Shown: positions 50,390-61,744, numbered from the stretch's first letter. The stretch: 64,000 nucleotides of DNA from Flavobacteriaceae bacterium (GCA_004762155.1 SIHP01000005.1:1-64000), one strand, 5' to 3'. A program made the numbers and translations. Notes: generated from the letters alone by a model not told the origin.

Positions 50390-51727
50390 TTATTTATTTT
50401 CTAAAGCCGATTTAACATCATTTACTAATAAACCAATATCTCCAGCTCCTAACATTACTATTATTTTTGCTGATGATTTTAAAACCTTAGAAACTAAACT
50501 TTCTTTTGTTGTTAATATTTTATTTTTTGTGGTAATTTTTTCTAATAACCATGCTGAATTAACTCCTTTTACTGGCAATTCTCTTGCAGGATAAATATCT
50601 AATAAAACAACTTCGTTAAATTTAGATAATGCTTCTGCAAAATCATCAATAAAATCTTTAGTTCTACTAAACAAATGAGGCTGGAAAACTACCAATACAT
50701 TTTCATTAGGGTACATTTCTCTTACCGAATGCTCAACAGCTCTTATTTCTGTTGGATGATGTGCATAATCATCGATTAAAATTAAATCTTCATTTTTAAT
50801 TTTATAAGAAAACCTGCGTTGTACACCTTTAAATGTTGCCAACCTATTCTTTATATCTTCCAAGGAAACACCTTTTACATCTGCCATTGCTAATGCAGCC
50901 AATGCATTCATTATATTATGTTTTCCTGGTAAATTAAATTCTATATTTTTAATTTCTGATGTTGGTGTTTTAACATCAAAAAAATACGTTCCGTTTGTTA
51001 TTTTTAAATTGAATGCCTTATAATCTGCATCTTCATTAACAGCATAGGTTAATCCTTCTAATGGAATTCCTTTCGCAACAATTAATGTATCAGTTACTTT
51101 ATTAGCAAACTCTTTAAACGATTCTAGCAAGGCTTCATGAACGCCATAAATATCTAAATGATCTGCATCCATAGATGTTATGCAAGCAATATTTGGTGAT
51201 AATTGCAAAAAAGACCTATCAAACTCATCTGCTTCTACAACTGAAATCTTGTCTTCTCCTAAAATTAAATTAGAATTATAATTCTCTGCAATTCCTCCTA
51301 AAAAAGCCGTTGCTTTTGAAGGTTGCATAATGTGACCTAAAATTGAAGAAGTTGTTGTTTTTCCATGAGTCCCTGCAACAGCTAAACAAAAAGTACTTTC
51401 TGTTATTTTTCCTAAAATTTCAGCGCGTTTTAATACTCTAAAATTATTTTTAAAAAAATAGTTTAACTCCGAATGATGTTCAGGAATTGCTGGTGTATAC
51501 ACAACCAAAGTAGCTTCCTTATTTAAAAAAGAAATAGGAATGTTTTTAAAGGCATCTTCAAAATGAATTGAAACACCTATAGCTTCTAAATCTTTGGTAA
51601 TTGGTGATGGTGTTTTATCATACCCCGCTACATTTTTTCCGTTTACACAAAAATAACGCGCAATAGCACTCATACCGATTCCTCCGATACCTATAAAATA
51701 AACATTATGTATGTTTGTTAAATTCAC
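50390..51727 (-). CDS. murC: UDP-N-acetylmuramate--L-alanine ligase
   Basis: MurC adds the first amino acid, L-alanine, to UDP-N-acetylmuramic acid. The 445-residue protein has the N-terminal Rossmann-like [13 protein letters not shown] at residues 13-25, the ATP-binding [15 protein letters not shown] near residue 118, and the ligase-family [10 protein letters not shown] near residue 165, plus [22 protein letters not shown] near residue 318. It overlaps murG by 4 bases. Confidence 0.97.
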   Translation of the reverse strand: MNLTNIHNVYFIGIGGIGMSAIARYFCVNGKNVAGYDKTPSPITKDLEAIGVSIHFEDAFKNIPISFLNKEATLVVYTPAIPEHHSELNYFFKNNFRVLKRAEILGKITESTFCLAVAGTHGKTTTSSILGHIMQPSKATAFLGGIAENYNSNLILGEDKISVVEADEFDRSFLQLSPNIACITSMDADHLDIYGVHEALLESFKEFANKVTDTLIVAKGIPLEGLTYAVNEDADYKAFNLKITNGTYFFDVKTPTSEIKNIEFNLPGKHNIMNALAALAMADVKGVSLEDIKNRLATFKGVQRRFSYKIKNEDLILIDDYAHHPTEIRAVEHSVREMYPNENVLVVFQPHLFSRTKDFIDDFAEALSKFNEVVLLDIYPARELPVKGVNSAWLLEKITTKNKILTTKESLVSKVLKSSAKIIVMLGAGDIGLLVNDVKSALENK

Positions 51728-52818
51728 TTATTTATTAATTTCTCTACTTCGTTTACAATATCTTTTGTTGCATTTGGTAATGCCAACATTTTTATTTTTT
51801 TTGATAATTCTTTTTGTTGCTCTGTATCTTTTAGCAAATCTTTAAAAAAGCTTGCAAAAGTACTCAATTCATTTTCTTTAATCATCAATGCAGCTCCTTT
51901 ATTTACTACAGATTGTGCATTTTTTGTTTGATGATCTTCCGCCACATTTGGTGATGGAATAAAAACAGTTGGCTTACCTACAATGCATAATTCTGATACT
52001 GAGCTTGCTCCTGCTCTAGAGATAATAAAATCTGCCGCTGCGTAAGCATAATCCATCTTATTTAAAAACTGATGAACCTGAACATTTTCTAATGAATTAT
52101 ACTTTTTATAAGCTTCATAATACAGTTTTCCACATTGCCAAATCAGTTGAATATTTTCCTTTTTAAAAAAATCAAGCTGTGCTTCTATTAACTGATTTAC
52201 TCTTCTTGCTCCTAAACTTCCTCCAATAATTAGAACCGCCTTTCTATCAGCATTTAATTTAAAAAAAACTTTAGCTTCTTTTAACTTTGTTTCTATTGAT
52301 AATAAATCTTGTCGAACAGGATTCCCTGTTTTTATTATTTTATCTGAAGGAAAAAATCTTTCTAAATTATCATAAGCAACACAAATTTTCCCTGCTTTTT
52401 TAGACAATAACTTATTTGTTATTCCTGGATAAGAATTCTGTTCTTGTACCAACGTTGGTATCTTTTTTCTATTTGCAACCATTAACGTTGGCCCACTAGC
52501 AAATCCTCCAGTACCAATAGCCACATCTGGCTTAAACTTTCTTATAATTTTATTTGCATTCCACAAACTGCTTAGCAACTTAAATGGAAACATTAAATTA
52601 CTTAATGTCAATTTCCTTTGAATACCAGAAATCCATAATCCTTTTATTTCATAACCTGCTTGTGGAACTTTTTCCATTTCCATCTTATCTTTTGCTCCTA
52701 CAAATAAAATTTCCGCTTGCGGATAACGCAGCTTAATTTCATTTGCTATGGCAATTGCAGGATAAATATGACCTCCTGTTCCACCTCCACTTACAATAAC
52801 TTTAATCGATTGTTTCAT
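51724..52818 (-). CDS. murG: UDP-N-acetylglucosamine--lipid I GlcNAc transferase MurG
   Basis: MurG makes lipid II from lipid I at the inner face of the membrane. The 364-residue GT-B protein has [18 protein letters not shown] at residues 10-27, [16 protein letters not shown] near residue 101, [16 protein letters not shown] near residue 124, and the C-terminal UDP-GlcNAc motif [35 protein letters not shown] near residue 264. Its start overlaps the ftsW stop by 17 bases. Confidence 0.97.
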   Translation of the reverse strand: MKQSIKVIVSGGGTGGHIYPAIAIANEIKLRYPQAEILFVGAKDKMEMEKVPQAGYEIKGLWISGIQRKLTLSNLMFPFKLLSSLWNANKIIRKFKPDVAIGTGGFASGPTLMVANRKKIPTLVQEQNSYPGITNKLLSKKAGKICVAYDNLERFFPSDKIIKTGNPVRQDLLSIETKLKEAKVFFKLNADRKAVLIIGGSLGARRVNQLIEAQLDFFKKENIQLIWQCGKLYYEAYKKYNSLENVQVHQFLNKMDYAYAAADFIISRAGASSVSELCIVGKPTVFIPSPNVAEDHQTKNAQSVVNKGAALMIKENELSTFASFFKDLLKDTEQQKELSKKIKMLALPNATKDIVNEVEKLINK

Positions 52819-53995
52819 GTAAAATATCTAAAGGATTATCATCTAATATTGTTTCTTCTGTTTCGTTTTTAGAAGCACTTACGCTTAAAATCATTCCCAA
52901 TCCAAAACAAGTCATCCAAATTGATGTACCACCACTACTAATAAGCGGCAGTGTTTGTCCTGTTACGGGAAATAAATTTACTGCTACAGCCATATTAATC
53001 ATCGCTTGAAAAATTATAGGCAAACCAACACCTATAACTAACAAAGTTGCAAAAATGGTGGTACATTTTTTTGCTGTAATCAATATCCTAAATAACAATA
53101 AAAAGTAAACAAATATGACTAACAGTGACCCTATTAAACCATACTCTTCTACAATAATTGCATAAATAAAATCAGAAGAAGATTGCGGTAGAAAATTTTT
53201 CTGCACACTTTTACCTGGACCTTTTCCTATAACCCCACCAGTGGCAATAGCTATTTTAGCTTTTTCTACCTGATAATTCTCAACTCCTTCCGATTTATTA
53301 AAAAAACCTTCTATTCTACTTTCCCATGTACTAACACGGTTAGGCATTGCTTCTGGAAACGCTTTTGCTACTAGTATAAATAAACTTAAGCCAACAAATC
53401 CCATTCCTAAAACATAACCTATATATTTTAATGGATAACCACCTATAAAAACAACTAACAAAATCATGGTAAATAATATAGCCGTAGTAGAAAAATTAGC
53501 TGGTAAGATCAATATTAAAATAATACCTACTGGCAACCATAACTGAATCAAACTTTCTCTAAAATCTATTACTTGCTCTTTCTTCCTAGCTAAATATCTT
53601 GCGACATAAACCATTAAAACTAAACCTGCTAATGTTGATGTTTGAAAACCAACACCTACAAATGGTATTTGAATCCATCTACTTGCATTTGCTCCTCCAA
53701 TTGTTCTTCCTTGTGAAATAGTTACTATTAATAACAAAACCACCACTGGCAATAACAATACAGAGCCTCCACTGAAATATCGATACGGAATTTTATGCAC
53801 TCCATAAATGATTAAAAAACCAATAACTAATAAAACTATATGCTTTACTAAATGCCCAAGTGTTGACCCATTACCAACAACATAAACTAAGTTTGTACTT
53901 GCACTATATACTGGCATAAACGAGAAAATAGCTAATACAGCAACAATTGCCCAAATAGCTCTATCTCCTTTTATATGTCGAAAAATTTCTTTCAC
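52802..53995 (-). CDS. ftsW: SEDS-family peptidoglycan glycosyltransferase FtsW
   Basis: FtsW polymerises septal glycan strands with FtsI. The 397-residue protein has about ten membrane helices. The periplasmic loop has [37 protein letters not shown] near residue 258, a SEDS-family hallmark, and the C-terminal [31 protein letters not shown]. The C-terminal cytoplasmic tail is acidic ([12 protein letters not shown]). The gene is next to murD, with 19 bases between. Confidence 0.96.
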   Translation of the reverse strand: MKEIFRHIKGDRAIWAIVAVLAIFSFMPVYSASTNLVYVVGNGSTLGHLVKHIVLLVIGFLIIYGVHKIPYRYFSGGSVLLLPVVVLLLIVTISQGRTIGGANASRWIQIPFVGVGFQTSTLAGLVLMVYVARYLARKKEQVIDFRESLIQLWLPVGIILILILPANFSTTAILFTMILLVVFIGGYPLKYIGYVLGMGFVGLSLFILVAKAFPEAMPNRVSTWESRIEGFFNKSEGVENYQVEKAKIAIATGGVIGKGPGKSVQKNFLPQSSSDFIYAIIVEEYGLIGSLLVIFVYFLLLFRILITAKKCTTIFATLLVIGVGLPIIFQAMINMAVAVNLFPVTGQTLPLISSGGTSIWMTCFGLGMILSVSASKNETEETILDDNPLDILHETID

Positions 53996-54014
53996 TTTAT
54001 ATTACTAATACTTT

Positions 54015-55349
54015 TTAAATGCTTCTTACCGCCTCTTTAAACTTGTCCCCTCTATCTTCATAACTTTCAAACAAATCAAAACTTGCACACGCTGGCGATA
54101 ACAAAACAGTATCTCCTTTTTGCGCTATTTTCTGTGCTACTTTTACTGCCTCTTCAGCTCCTGCTGTTTCCACAATAATATCTACAACATTTCCAAAAGT
54201 TTCTTTTATTTTTTGATTGTCTAAACCCAAACAAACAATACTTTTTACTTTTTCACGTACTAAAGACATCAATTCTGTATAATCATTACCTTTATCTACA
54301 CCACCAACAATCCAAACTGTGGGAGTTTCCATACATTCTAAAGCATAAAATGTAGCATTAATATTTGTTGCCTTACTATCATTTATATATTTAACTCCAT
54401 GTATTTTAGCTACTTTTTCTAAACGATGTTCTGCTCCTTCAAAATCTTCTAAACTTTCTGCAATATCCTGGTTCCTTACCTTCAATAATTTTGAAGCCAT
54501 AATAGCCGCCATTGCATTCTTTGTATTGTGTTTTCCTTGTATCTTTAGTTTAGAAACCTCCATTATATCTTCTTGTCTGTTTAATCTTGTTATTATTTTT
54601 CCTTTTTGTAAAAACGCACCATACTCTAATTCCTTTTCAACAGAAAAAGGTATTAATTTTGCTTTTATTGTATTCTTTTTTATCCAATCACATAGCACCT
54701 CATCATCCGCATCATAAATTAAAAAATCATCTTTATTTTGATTCTTTGTAATTCTAAATTTTGAAGCTATATAGTTTTCAAAAACATATTCATATCTATC
54801 TAAGTGATCTGGAGTTATATTGGTTATAATTGCAATATGCGGATGAAATTCCTCAATTCCATCTAACTGAAAACTACTCAATTCCAGCACATATTCATCA
54901 TACGACTGCTCTGCTACTTGCTGCGCAAAACTATCTCCTATATTCCCTCCAACTCCTATATTTAATCCTGCTCTTTTTAAAACATGATGTGTTAACATCG
55001 TCGTTGTTGTTTTTCCATTTGAACCCGTTATACCTACAATTGTTGCTTCGGTATATTTAGCTGCAAACTCAATTTCAGAAACAACTTTTATATTTTTTGA
55101 AATTAAATCCTGTATTAACTTAACCTTATCTGGTATTCCAGGGCTTTTCATCACTAGATCAGCTTTAAAAATTTCACTTTCCGTATGCTGATTCTCTTCA
55201 AAAATTATATTATTATTTAAAAGAACTTTTTTATACTTCTCTTTAATACTTCCTTTATCAGAAACAAAAACATCATAGCCTTTTTGTTTTCCTAAAATTG
55301 CAGTACCAACACCACTTTCTCCTCCTCCAAGAACTACAAGTTTTTTCAT
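54015..55349 (-). CDS. murD: UDP-N-acetylmuramoylalanine--D-glutamate ligase
   Basis: MurD adds D-glutamate to UDP-MurNAc-L-Ala. The correct start is the ATG at 55349, giving [21 protein letters not shown], which overlaps the mraY stop by one base (TAATG); a longer frame with 19 extra residues lies inside mraY. The 444-residue product has the ATP loop GITGSNGKTTTTMLTHHVL, the NITPDHLDRY segment, and NDSKATNINATFYALECM. The C-terminal domain is complete. Confidence 0.96.
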   Translation of the reverse strand: MKKLVVLGGGESGVGTAILGKQKGYDVFVSDKGSIKEKYKKVLLNNNIIFEENQHTESEIFKADLVMKSPGIPDKVKLIQDLISKNIKVVSEIEFAAKYTEATIVGITGSNGKTTTTMLTHHVLKRAGLNIGVGGNIGDSFAQQVAEQSYDEYVLELSSFQLDGIEEFHPHIAIITNITPDHLDRYEYVFENYIASKFRITKNQNKDDFLIYDADDEVLCDWIKKNTIKAKLIPFSVEKELEYGAFLQKGKIITRLNRQEDIMEVSKLKIQGKHNTKNAMAAIMASKLLKVRNQDIAESLEDFEGAEHRLEKVAKIHGVKYINDSKATNINATFYALECMETPTVWIVGGVDKGNDYTELMSLVREKVKSIVCLGLDNQKIKETFGNVVDIIVETAGAEEAVKVAQKIAQKGDTVLLSPACASFDLFESYEDRGDKFKEAVRSI

Positions 55350-56575
55350 TATCTCAACTTCAAGGTTACTATGGTTAATACCGCTAATAAAATTCCAACA
55401 ATCCAAAAACGAGTTACAATTTTACTTTCGTGATATTTTAATTTTTGATAATGATGATGTAATGGTGCCATTTTAAAAACTCGTCTACCTTCTCCAAATT
55501 TCTTCTTTGTGTATTTAAAATAACCAACCTGAATCATTACTGATAAATTTTCTACAACAAAGACACCTGCTAAAATTGGCAATAACAACTCTTTACGAAT
55601 AGCAATAGCAATTACTGCTATAATCCCTCCAATTGTTAAACTTCCTGTATCTCCCATAAAAACTTGAGCAGGATACGTATTGTACCATAAAAACCCAATT
55701 AAAGCACCTGCAAAAGCAAGTATAAACACTGTCATTTCTCCCGACATCGGTATATACATTACATCTAAATAATCAGCAAAAATTATATTCCCAGATACCC
55801 AAGCAAAAACTGCTAATGTAATAACCATTATTGCGGATGTACCTGCTGCTAAACCATCTATTCCATCTGTTAAATTTGCTCCATTTGATATTGCTGTTAT
55901 TAAAAAAACCACAACAAAAATGAAAACGATCCAACCGTATGCTTTATAATTATCTCCTAAAAAACTTAGTGCTTTTGCATAATCCAGTTCATTATCTTTT
56001 AAAAACGGAATTGTTGTTTTTGTTGATTTATGAGCATCTCCAAAAACTTGTATTTTTCCGTCTTCCTGAACAATTTGCTGCACTACAGGCAGTTGTTCTT
56101 TAATAGTAACATCTGGATGAAAATAAAGCATTGAACCCACAATGATCCCTAAACCAACTTGTCCAATAACTTTAAACCTACCTTTTAGACCGCCTTTATC
56201 TTTTTTGAACACCTTTATATAATCATCCGTAAACCCAATTAATCCCATCCAAACGGTTGTAATTAGCAATATGATGATGTAAACATTTTCTAATTTTGAT
56301 AATAATAAGACAGGAATTAATGTTGCCATGATGATAATTATCCCTCCCATAGTTGGAGTTCCAGCTTTTTCTACCTGACCTTCCAAACCTAAATCTCTAA
56401 CACTTTCTCCAACCTGTTGTTTTCTAAGAAAATTAATAATTCTCTTACCAAAAACCATTGAGATCAATAAAGACAAAACAAACGCTATCGCTGCACGAAA
56501 CGTAATAAACTGAAACACACTTGCTCCTGTTAATTTAAATTGTTCTTCTAAATATTGAAATAAATAATATAACAT
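55349..56575 (-). CDS. mraY: Phospho-N-acetylmuramoyl-pentapeptide transferase MraY
   Basis: MraY makes lipid I from UDP-MurNAc-pentapeptide and undecaprenyl phosphate. The 408-residue integral membrane protein has about ten helices and the conserved [11 protein letters not shown] near residue 72, [16 protein letters not shown] near residue 114, [16 protein letters not shown] near residue 232, [20 protein letters not shown] near residue 292, and [26 protein letters not shown] at the end. These include the catalytic Asp and HHH motif. Confidence 0.97.
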   Translation of the reverse strand: MLYYLFQYLEEQFKLTGASVFQFITFRAAIAFVLSLLISMVFGKRIINFLRKQQVGESVRDLGLEGQVEKAGTPTMGGIIIIMATLIPVLLLSKLENVYIIILLITTVWMGLIGFTDDYIKVFKKDKGGLKGRFKVIGQVGLGIIVGSMLYFHPDVTIKEQLPVVQQIVQEDGKIQVFGDAHKSTKTTIPFLKDNELDYAKALSFLGDNYKAYGWIVFIFVVVFLITAISNGANLTDGIDGLAAGTSAIMVITLAVFAWVSGNIIFADYLDVMYIPMSGEMTVFILAFAGALIGFLWYNTYPAQVFMGDTGSLTIGGIIAVIAIAIRKELLLPILAGVFVVENLSVMIQVGYFKYTKKKFGEGRRVFKMAPLHHHYQKLKYHESKIVTRFWIVGILLAVLTIVTLKLR

Positions 56576-56578
56576 TCG

Positions 56579-58045
56579 TTATGATTTTTTTAATTGATTA
56601 AAACATTTTGTCACCTCTTCTAAGTCATCAAAATGCAATCTTTCTCCTTTTATTTCCTGATAATTTTCATGTCCTTTTCCTGCAATCAGAATAATATCTC
56701 CAGAATTTGCGAACTTACATGCTGTTTTTATCGCCTGCTTCCTATCTACAACAGATAATGTTTTTCTGAAATTTTCAGCAGCAACTCCTTCTTCCATTTC
56801 ATCAATAATAACTTGAGCTTCTTCTGACCTTGGATTATCTGATGTAAAAATCGCTTGACTACTCAGCTGCGATGCAATATGAGCCATTTTTGGTCGCTTA
56901 GTTTTATCTCTATCGCCACCACAACCAACAACAGTTATAACTTCCTCGTTTCCTGTACGGATATCATTAATTGTTTGCAATACATTTTTTAACGCATCTG
57001 GCGTATGAGCATAATCTACAATAGCCGTTACATTTTCTTCTGAAACAACATACTGAAAACGACCACTTACACTTTCTAACTGACTTATACCCGTAAGTAT
57101 TTCCATTTTTTCTAAGCCAAGCATTTCAGCTACTCCGTAAATTGCTAATAAATTATAAACATTAAACTCACCAATTAACTTTGTCCAAACTTCTGTTCCA
57201 TTTATTGTTACCAAAGTCCCTGAAAACCCTTTTTCTAAAATTTTAGCTTTATAGTCTGCTATTGTTTTTAACGCGTAAAAATGTTTTTTTGATTTTGTGT
57301 TTTGCAACATAATCTTACCATTTTTATCATCTTCATTCACCAATGAAAAAGCAGATTTAGGTAAATCATCGAAAAAGCATTTTTTAACATCCCTATACTC
57401 TGCAAAAGTTTCGTGATAATCTAAATGATCATGAGAAAGATTAGTAAACACTCCACCTTCAAAATGCAAACCTGCTGTTCTTTTTTGATGAATTCCATGA
57501 GAACTCACCTCCATAAAACAATATTCAACTCCAGCTTCGATCATCTCATCTAGATAGCTGTTTATCGTTAATGAATCTGGTGTTGTATGCGTTGCTTTAT
57601 ATTCTTTATCATCAACCATTATTTTTACTGTTGATAATAAACCTACACTGTAACCAATGTTTTTAAACAACTGATACAATAAGGTTGTAATTGTTGTTTT
57701 CCCGTTTGTTCCTGTTACACCAATTAGCTGAATTTTTGATGATGGATTATCGTAATAATTCGCCGCCAAAATCGCCAGAGCAACATCTGAATCCTCCACT
57801 TTTACATAGGTTACTCCTTCTTTCTTTTCTTCAGGAAAAACCTCACATATAATTGAAGTTGCCCCTAGAGAAATAGCCTTTTCTATATACAAATGACCAT
57901 CTACTTGAACTCCTTTTTGAGCCACAAAAACATCATCTTGAACAACCTTACGGCTATCAAAAACAATTCTATTAACACTTTTATTAGTATCACCAACTAC
58001 AGCATTAACAGAAACCTTATATAATATGTCTTTTAAAATTTTCAA
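56579..58045 (-). CDS. murE: UDP-MurNAc-tripeptide synthetase MurE, meso-diaminopimelate type
   Basis: MurE adds the third residue of the stem peptide. The 488-residue protein has the ATP loop GVTGTNGKTTITTLLYQ near residue 107, the THTTPDSLTINSYLDEM segment, the SSHGIHQKRTAGLHFEGGVFTNLSHDHLDYH region near residue 181, and DYAHTPDALKNVL near residue 340. The motif DNPRSE near residue 410 is the one that marks meso-diaminopimelate specificity. The expected cell wall is therefore of the mDAP type. It is 3 bases from mraY and adjacent to ftsI. Confidence 0.96.
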   Translation of the reverse strand: MKILKDILYKVSVNAVVGDTNKSVNRIVFDSRKVVQDDVFVAQKGVQVDGHLYIEKAISLGATSIICEVFPEEKKEGVTYVKVEDSDVALAILAANYYDNPSSKIQLIGVTGTNGKTTITTLLYQLFKNIGYSVGLLSTVKIMVDDKEYKATHTTPDSLTINSYLDEMIEAGVEYCFMEVSSHGIHQKRTAGLHFEGGVFTNLSHDHLDYHETFAEYRDVKKCFFDDLPKSAFSLVNEDDKNGKIMLQNTKSKKHFYALKTIADYKAKILEKGFSGTLVTINGTEVWTKLIGEFNVYNLLAIYGVAEMLGLEKMEILTGISQLESVSGRFQYVVSEENVTAIVDYAHTPDALKNVLQTINDIRTGNEEVITVVGCGGDRDKTKRPKMAHIASQLSSQAIFTSDNPRSEEAQVIIDEMEEGVAAENFRKTLSVVDRKQAIKTACKFANSGDIILIAGKGHENYQEIKGERLHFDDLEEVTKCFNQLKKS

Positions 58046-60061
58046 TTATGATAGTTTTAAATAAACTGTTGCTCCTTTTTTTACTTTTAACCCTTTTTCT
58101 ATAGATTGCTCCATTACTTTTCCTTCTCCTGAAAACTCAACTTTTAAACCCATGTTTTCTAATAAAGAAATTGCATCCATACCACTCATTCCAATTAACC
58201 TTGGCATTATTGTTTTATACTTTCTTAATACCGAGTAATATTTTTCGTAATCTTTATCTAAACCCACAAATGACACACTATCTAAAACTGACTGATTATC
58301 AATTGGTGTAGATGTATATATTTTTTGTGCTATTTCTTTAAAAATCGGAGCCGCAACATCTGCTCCATAATATCCCTTTTCTTTCTTAGGCTCATTCACA
58401 ACGACAATACAAGAATATTTAGGTTCTTTAGCTGGAAAAAAACCTGCAAAAGAAGCTACATATTTTTTATTTGAATAATGCCCTGCTATAGTTTCTCCTT
58501 TTTCATTTTTATGTCTTGGTATCCACTTTTTAGCCGTACCTGTTTTTCCTGCCATTGAAAAATTTGGAGAATATATGTTTTTAGCCGTTCCTTTTTCAAC
58601 TACATTTTCCATAACCTTACGAACCTTATTAATAGTTTCTTGTGACGCTATTTTATCCTCTAAAACAACTTTTCCAAAACGTTGCTCTATTCTACCTCCA
58701 ACTCTTAACTCTTTTATAAACCTTGGTTTTACCACCTGTCCATTATTAGCTACAGCATTATAAAACGTTAACATCTGTAATGGTGTTAAAGACACTCCAT
58801 AACCCCAAGCCATCCATTCTAAAGCTATTGGACTCCATTGATTTGTTTTGGGAGCAGGAACAAAAGGCTTTCCTTCTCCTTTTATTTTTACACCTGTTTG
58901 TTTATCTAATCCGAATTTTTTAATTTTCTTGATAAACTTCTCAGGTTTTTTATCGTAATACTTTTGAACCACCTTAACAATACCAATATTAGAAGAAACC
59001 TCCAAAGCTCTTCCTACAGATATCTTTCCATATCCACCATATTTACTATCCTCTATCTTTCTATTATTCACAAAAAAACGTCCTTTACCTGTATCCACAA
59101 CTGTAGACGTGTCAATTACTTTATCATCTAAAGCAACCATTAAACTAGCCAACTTAAAAGTTGACCCAGGCTCATGACTCTCCCAAACAGCATAGTTTCT
59201 TTTTTCGTAATACCTCCCATTTGAAGTTCTTCCTAAATTAGAAATCGCTTTAACTTCTCCTGTTTCTGTTTCCATTACAACAGCACAACCATGATCAGCT
59301 TCAAAATATTCCATTTGCTTCAACAAAGCATGATGTGTTATGTCTTGAATATTTACATCTATTGTTGTTATTACATCTCTACCATCTACAGGTTCTTGTT
59401 CATTTAAATCATTAATAGGCTTCCATTGCCCTTTTGCAATCTTCTGCTTTAATCGCCAACCATTTTTTCCTTCCATATACTCCGTAAAAGCACCTTCAAT
59501 TCCTGCACCTCCACGATGATCATCATAACCTATTGTTCTCTCTGCAATTTTACCTATCGGATGTGCACGAACTGTCTTTTGCTCCGCTATAAAACCACCT
59601 CTATAAACACCTAATCGGAAAATCGGAAAATCTTTCATTCGCACATAATCACTGTACCCTACATTACGAGCAATTAGCAAATACCTATTCCTCGTTTCTT
59701 TTGCCTCTCTAAGTTTATTCTTATAATGATTAACTGAACGACCAAACATATTAGACAACTCTTTAGACAAGCCTTCTATATTTTCTTCAAAAACATCTTT
59801 ATCCACAGAAACAACATCCATTCTAATAGTAAATTTAGACATTGATGTTGCTAATAGATTACCATCTGATGCATACACATTTCCCCTATTTGCAAAAATG
59901 GTATCGTTTTTTATATTGCTCTCTTTTGCTTTTTTTCGATACTTATCCCCACTTAAATACTGCAGATCAAAAACCTTCACACCTATCACAATAAAAAAAA
60001 GCGTCATTAATAGTGTGACTATATAAAACTTATTTAATATGCTTTTTTTCAATACTGTCAA
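58046..60061 (-). CDS. ftsI: Penicillin-binding protein FtsI with a C-terminal PASTA domain
   Basis: FtsI is the septal transpeptidase. The 671-residue protein has an N-terminal membrane helix (about residues 12-31), a dimerisation domain, and a transpeptidase domain with Ser300 in EPGSTFK, SSN near residue 354, and the KTG triad in MAGKTGTAKKW near residue 505. A PASTA domain of about 60 residues closes the chain (IMPRLIGMSGMDAISLLENMGLKVEFSG). PASTA domains on FtsI occur in Bacteroidota, unlike E. coli. The gene follows the FtsL-like gene by 2 bases and is adjacent to murE. Confidence 0.95.
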   Translation of the reverse strand: MTVLKKSILNKFYIVTLLMTLFFIVIGVKVFDLQYLSGDKYRKKAKESNIKNDTIFANRGNVYASDGNLLATSMSKFTIRMDVVSVDKDVFEENIEGLSKELSNMFGRSVNHYKNKLREAKETRNRYLLIARNVGYSDYVRMKDFPIFRLGVYRGGFIAEQKTVRAHPIGKIAERTIGYDDHRGGAGIEGAFTEYMEGKNGWRLKQKIAKGQWKPINDLNEQEPVDGRDVITTIDVNIQDITHHALLKQMEYFEADHGCAVVMETETGEVKAISNLGRTSNGRYYEKRNYAVWESHEPGSTFKLASLMVALDDKVIDTSTVVDTGKGRFFVNNRKIEDSKYGGYGKISVGRALEVSSNIGIVKVVQKYYDKKPEKFIKKIKKFGLDKQTGVKIKGEGKPFVPAPKTNQWSPIALEWMAWGYGVSLTPLQMLTFYNAVANNGQVVKPRFIKELRVGGRIEQRFGKVVLEDKIASQETINKVRKVMENVVEKGTAKNIYSPNFSMAGKTGTAKKWIPRHKNEKGETIAGHYSNKKYVASFAGFFPAKEPKYSCIVVVNEPKKEKGYYGADVAAPIFKEIAQKIYTSTPIDNQSVLDSVSFVGLDKDYEKYYSVLRKYKTIMPRLIGMSGMDAISLLENMGLKVEFSGEGKVMEQSIEKGLKVKKGATVYLKLS

Positions 60062-60063
60062 TT

Positions 60064-60393
60064 CTATTCTTTTTGTGTTGTTACTTTAATTTTTTTTGGG
60101 GGAGTTTTTGCAGATTCTAAACCAATTTTATTTACTTTTTTCCGAATACTACTTTCCAACTTCATCCTCATCAATATGGTACTTGTATCTATATACTCTG
60201 CACGCAGCTCTCGTTTTTGTTTTTTTAAACTAGCAACGTATACTACTTTTTCTTGAACAGAATGAGCACTCCATATCATTACCAACAATAGAACAACTAC
60301 AAAAATAATCATCCTCCAATTCTTTAAAGACGATTCTCCTGTTAAGAAACTTCCTCGCAGCAAATCATAAAAACCCTTAGATTTTTCAGTCAT
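60064..60393 (-). CDS. FtsL-like small division protein
   Basis: The 109-residue protein has one membrane helix (residues about 27-44) followed by a charged, coiled-coil-like periplasmic part (QEKVVYVASLKKQKRELRAEYIDTSTILMRMKLESSIRKKV). This is the size, topology and position of FtsL, between rsmH and ftsI, although FtsL sequences diverge strongly and I cannot prove it from sequence. FtsL would pair with FtsQ and FtsB. Confidence 0.8.
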   Translation of the reverse strand: MTEKSKGFYDLLRGSFLTGESSLKNWRMIIFVVVLLLVMIWSAHSVQEKVVYVASLKKQKRELRAEYIDTSTILMRMKLESSIRKKVNKIGLESAKTPPKKIKVTTQKE

Positions 60394-61290
60394 TTATTTT
60401 AATGTTGCTATTCTTAATTTAGCACTTCTTGCCCTGTTATTTTCTTTAATCTCCAATGATGTTGGTATAATCATTTTACCCACTTTCTTTAACGGAACAT
60501 CTATGTTTCCAAAAAAATCTTTTTCTGGCTCACCAACAAACAAACCTTTCTGGATAAACCTCTTCACTAATCTATCCTCTAAAGAATGATACGAGATCAC
60601 ACTTAACCTACCTTCTTCTTTTAACAAACTAGGCATTTGCTGTAAAAACTCCTTTAACACATCTAATTCTTCATTCACCTCAATACGAAAAGCCTGAAAA
60701 ATTTGCGCTAACATTTTATGCTCTTTCGCTTTCGGCAAATGTCTTTGCAACACTTCTTTTAACTGAAAACTAGTTTTTACTTTATTTTCTTCTCTAGCCT
60801 CTACAATTGTTTTGGCCAATGCACGAGCATTTCTTAACTCACCATATAAAAACAAAATATCCGCCAACTCTTTCTCTCCATAAGTATTTACAATCTTCTC
60901 AGCCGACAACTCAGACTTTTGATTCATACGCATATCCAGTTCAGCATCAAACCTTGTTGAAAATCCTCTTTCAGCTTCATCAAACTGATGTGACGAAACC
61001 CCTAAATCCGCCAAAACTCCGTCTACTTTTTTAACTCCATAAAAACGTAAAAACCTAGTTATATAACGAAAATTCTCAGCTATTAAAACAAAACGCTTAT
61101 CATCAATCTTATTTCGTTGCGCATCTGGATCCTGATCAAAAGCAAACAATCTTCCATTCTCTCCCAACCTACTCAATATCTCTCTGGAATGTCCACCACC
61201 TCCAAAAGTCACATCAATATAAACACCATCTTCTTTTATAGAAAGTGCATCCACACTTTCTTTTAATAATACTGGACTATGATATTTCAT
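60394..61290 (-). CDS. rsmH: 16S rRNA (cytosine1402-N4)-methyltransferase RsmH
   Basis: RsmH methylates the N4 position of C1402 in 16S rRNA. The 298-residue protein has the SAM-binding motif DVTFGGGGHSREILSRLG near residue 26, FAFDQDPDAQ near residue 49, DGVLADLGVSSHQFDEAERGFS near residue 90 and the C-terminal RLSVISYHSLEDRLVKRF with SRAR-like NRARSAKLRIATL. The length is normal. It overlaps mraZ by 14 bases and is adjacent to the FtsL-like gene. Confidence 0.96.
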   Translation of the reverse strand: MKYHSPVLLKESVDALSIKEDGVYIDVTFGGGGHSREILSRLGENGRLFAFDQDPDAQRNKIDDKRFVLIAENFRYITRFLRFYGVKKVDGVLADLGVSSHQFDEAERGFSTRFDAELDMRMNQKSELSAEKIVNTYGEKELADILFLYGELRNARALAKTIVEAREENKVKTSFQLKEVLQRHLPKAKEHKMLAQIFQAFRIEVNEELDVLKEFLQQMPSLLKEEGRLSVISYHSLEDRLVKRFIQKGLFVGEPEKDFFGNIDVPLKKVGKMIIPTSLEIKENNRARSAKLRIATLK

Positions 61291-61744
61291 CTTCTCCTAT
61301 ATTTCCCATTACCTCTTCTGCTAACTCTGCAAAATCGGATGTAGCATCTTCAATTGCTGTTTCATATTTGTTTTTATCCCATATTTCGATAATATTTATC
61401 GCACTAGACAAAACAAGTTCTTTCTCTATATTTGCAAACACACATAAATCTTTTGGAATCAAAATCCTTCCAGAAGCATCCATATCTAACATTTTAACAC
61501 CAGCTGTAAACCTTCTAATAAAATCATTGTTCTTTTTAACAAAACGATTTAATTTATTTATTTTCGCCATCATCAAATTCCACTCCTTCATAGGATATAA
61601 TTCTAAGCACGGCTGAAAAACTGATCTTTTTATCACAAAACCTTCTTGTAAAACTGGCGACAACTGCTTTTTTAAGGCTGATGAAATCATCAGTCTTCCT
61701 TTAGCATCTGCTTTACATTCATATGTACCTATTAGATTCACCAA
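61277..61744 (-). CDS. mraZ: Transcriptional regulator MraZ
   Basis: MraZ is the DNA-binding protein that controls the dcw cluster. The 155-residue protein has two SpoVT-AbrB-like units: GTYECKADAKGRLMISSALKKQL at residues 6-28, and MLDMDASGRILIPKDLCVFA near residue 86, each with the DxxGR motif. It is the first gene of the cluster. Three spaced boxes upstream match the operator arrangement expected for it, so it probably represses its own operon. Confidence 0.95.
   Translation of the reverse strand: MVNLIGTYECKADAKGRLMISSALKKQLSPVLQEGFVIKRSVFQPCLELYPMKEWNLMMAKINKLNRFVKKNNDFIRRFTAGVKMLDMDASGRILIPKDLCVFANIEKELVLSSAINIIEIWDKNKYETAIEDATSDFAELAEEVMGNIGEDEIS

Noticed and set aside
55350-55406. 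Upstream start for murD adding 19 residues
   Set aside because: It lies inside mraY; the ATG at 55349 couples to the mraY stop by TAATG and gives a normal MurD N-terminus.
61245-61616. 123-codon plus-strand frame across the mraZ/rsmH junction
   Set aside because: It is antisense to two well-known genes and rich in Ser, Ile and Phe, as expected for a reverse-complement frame.
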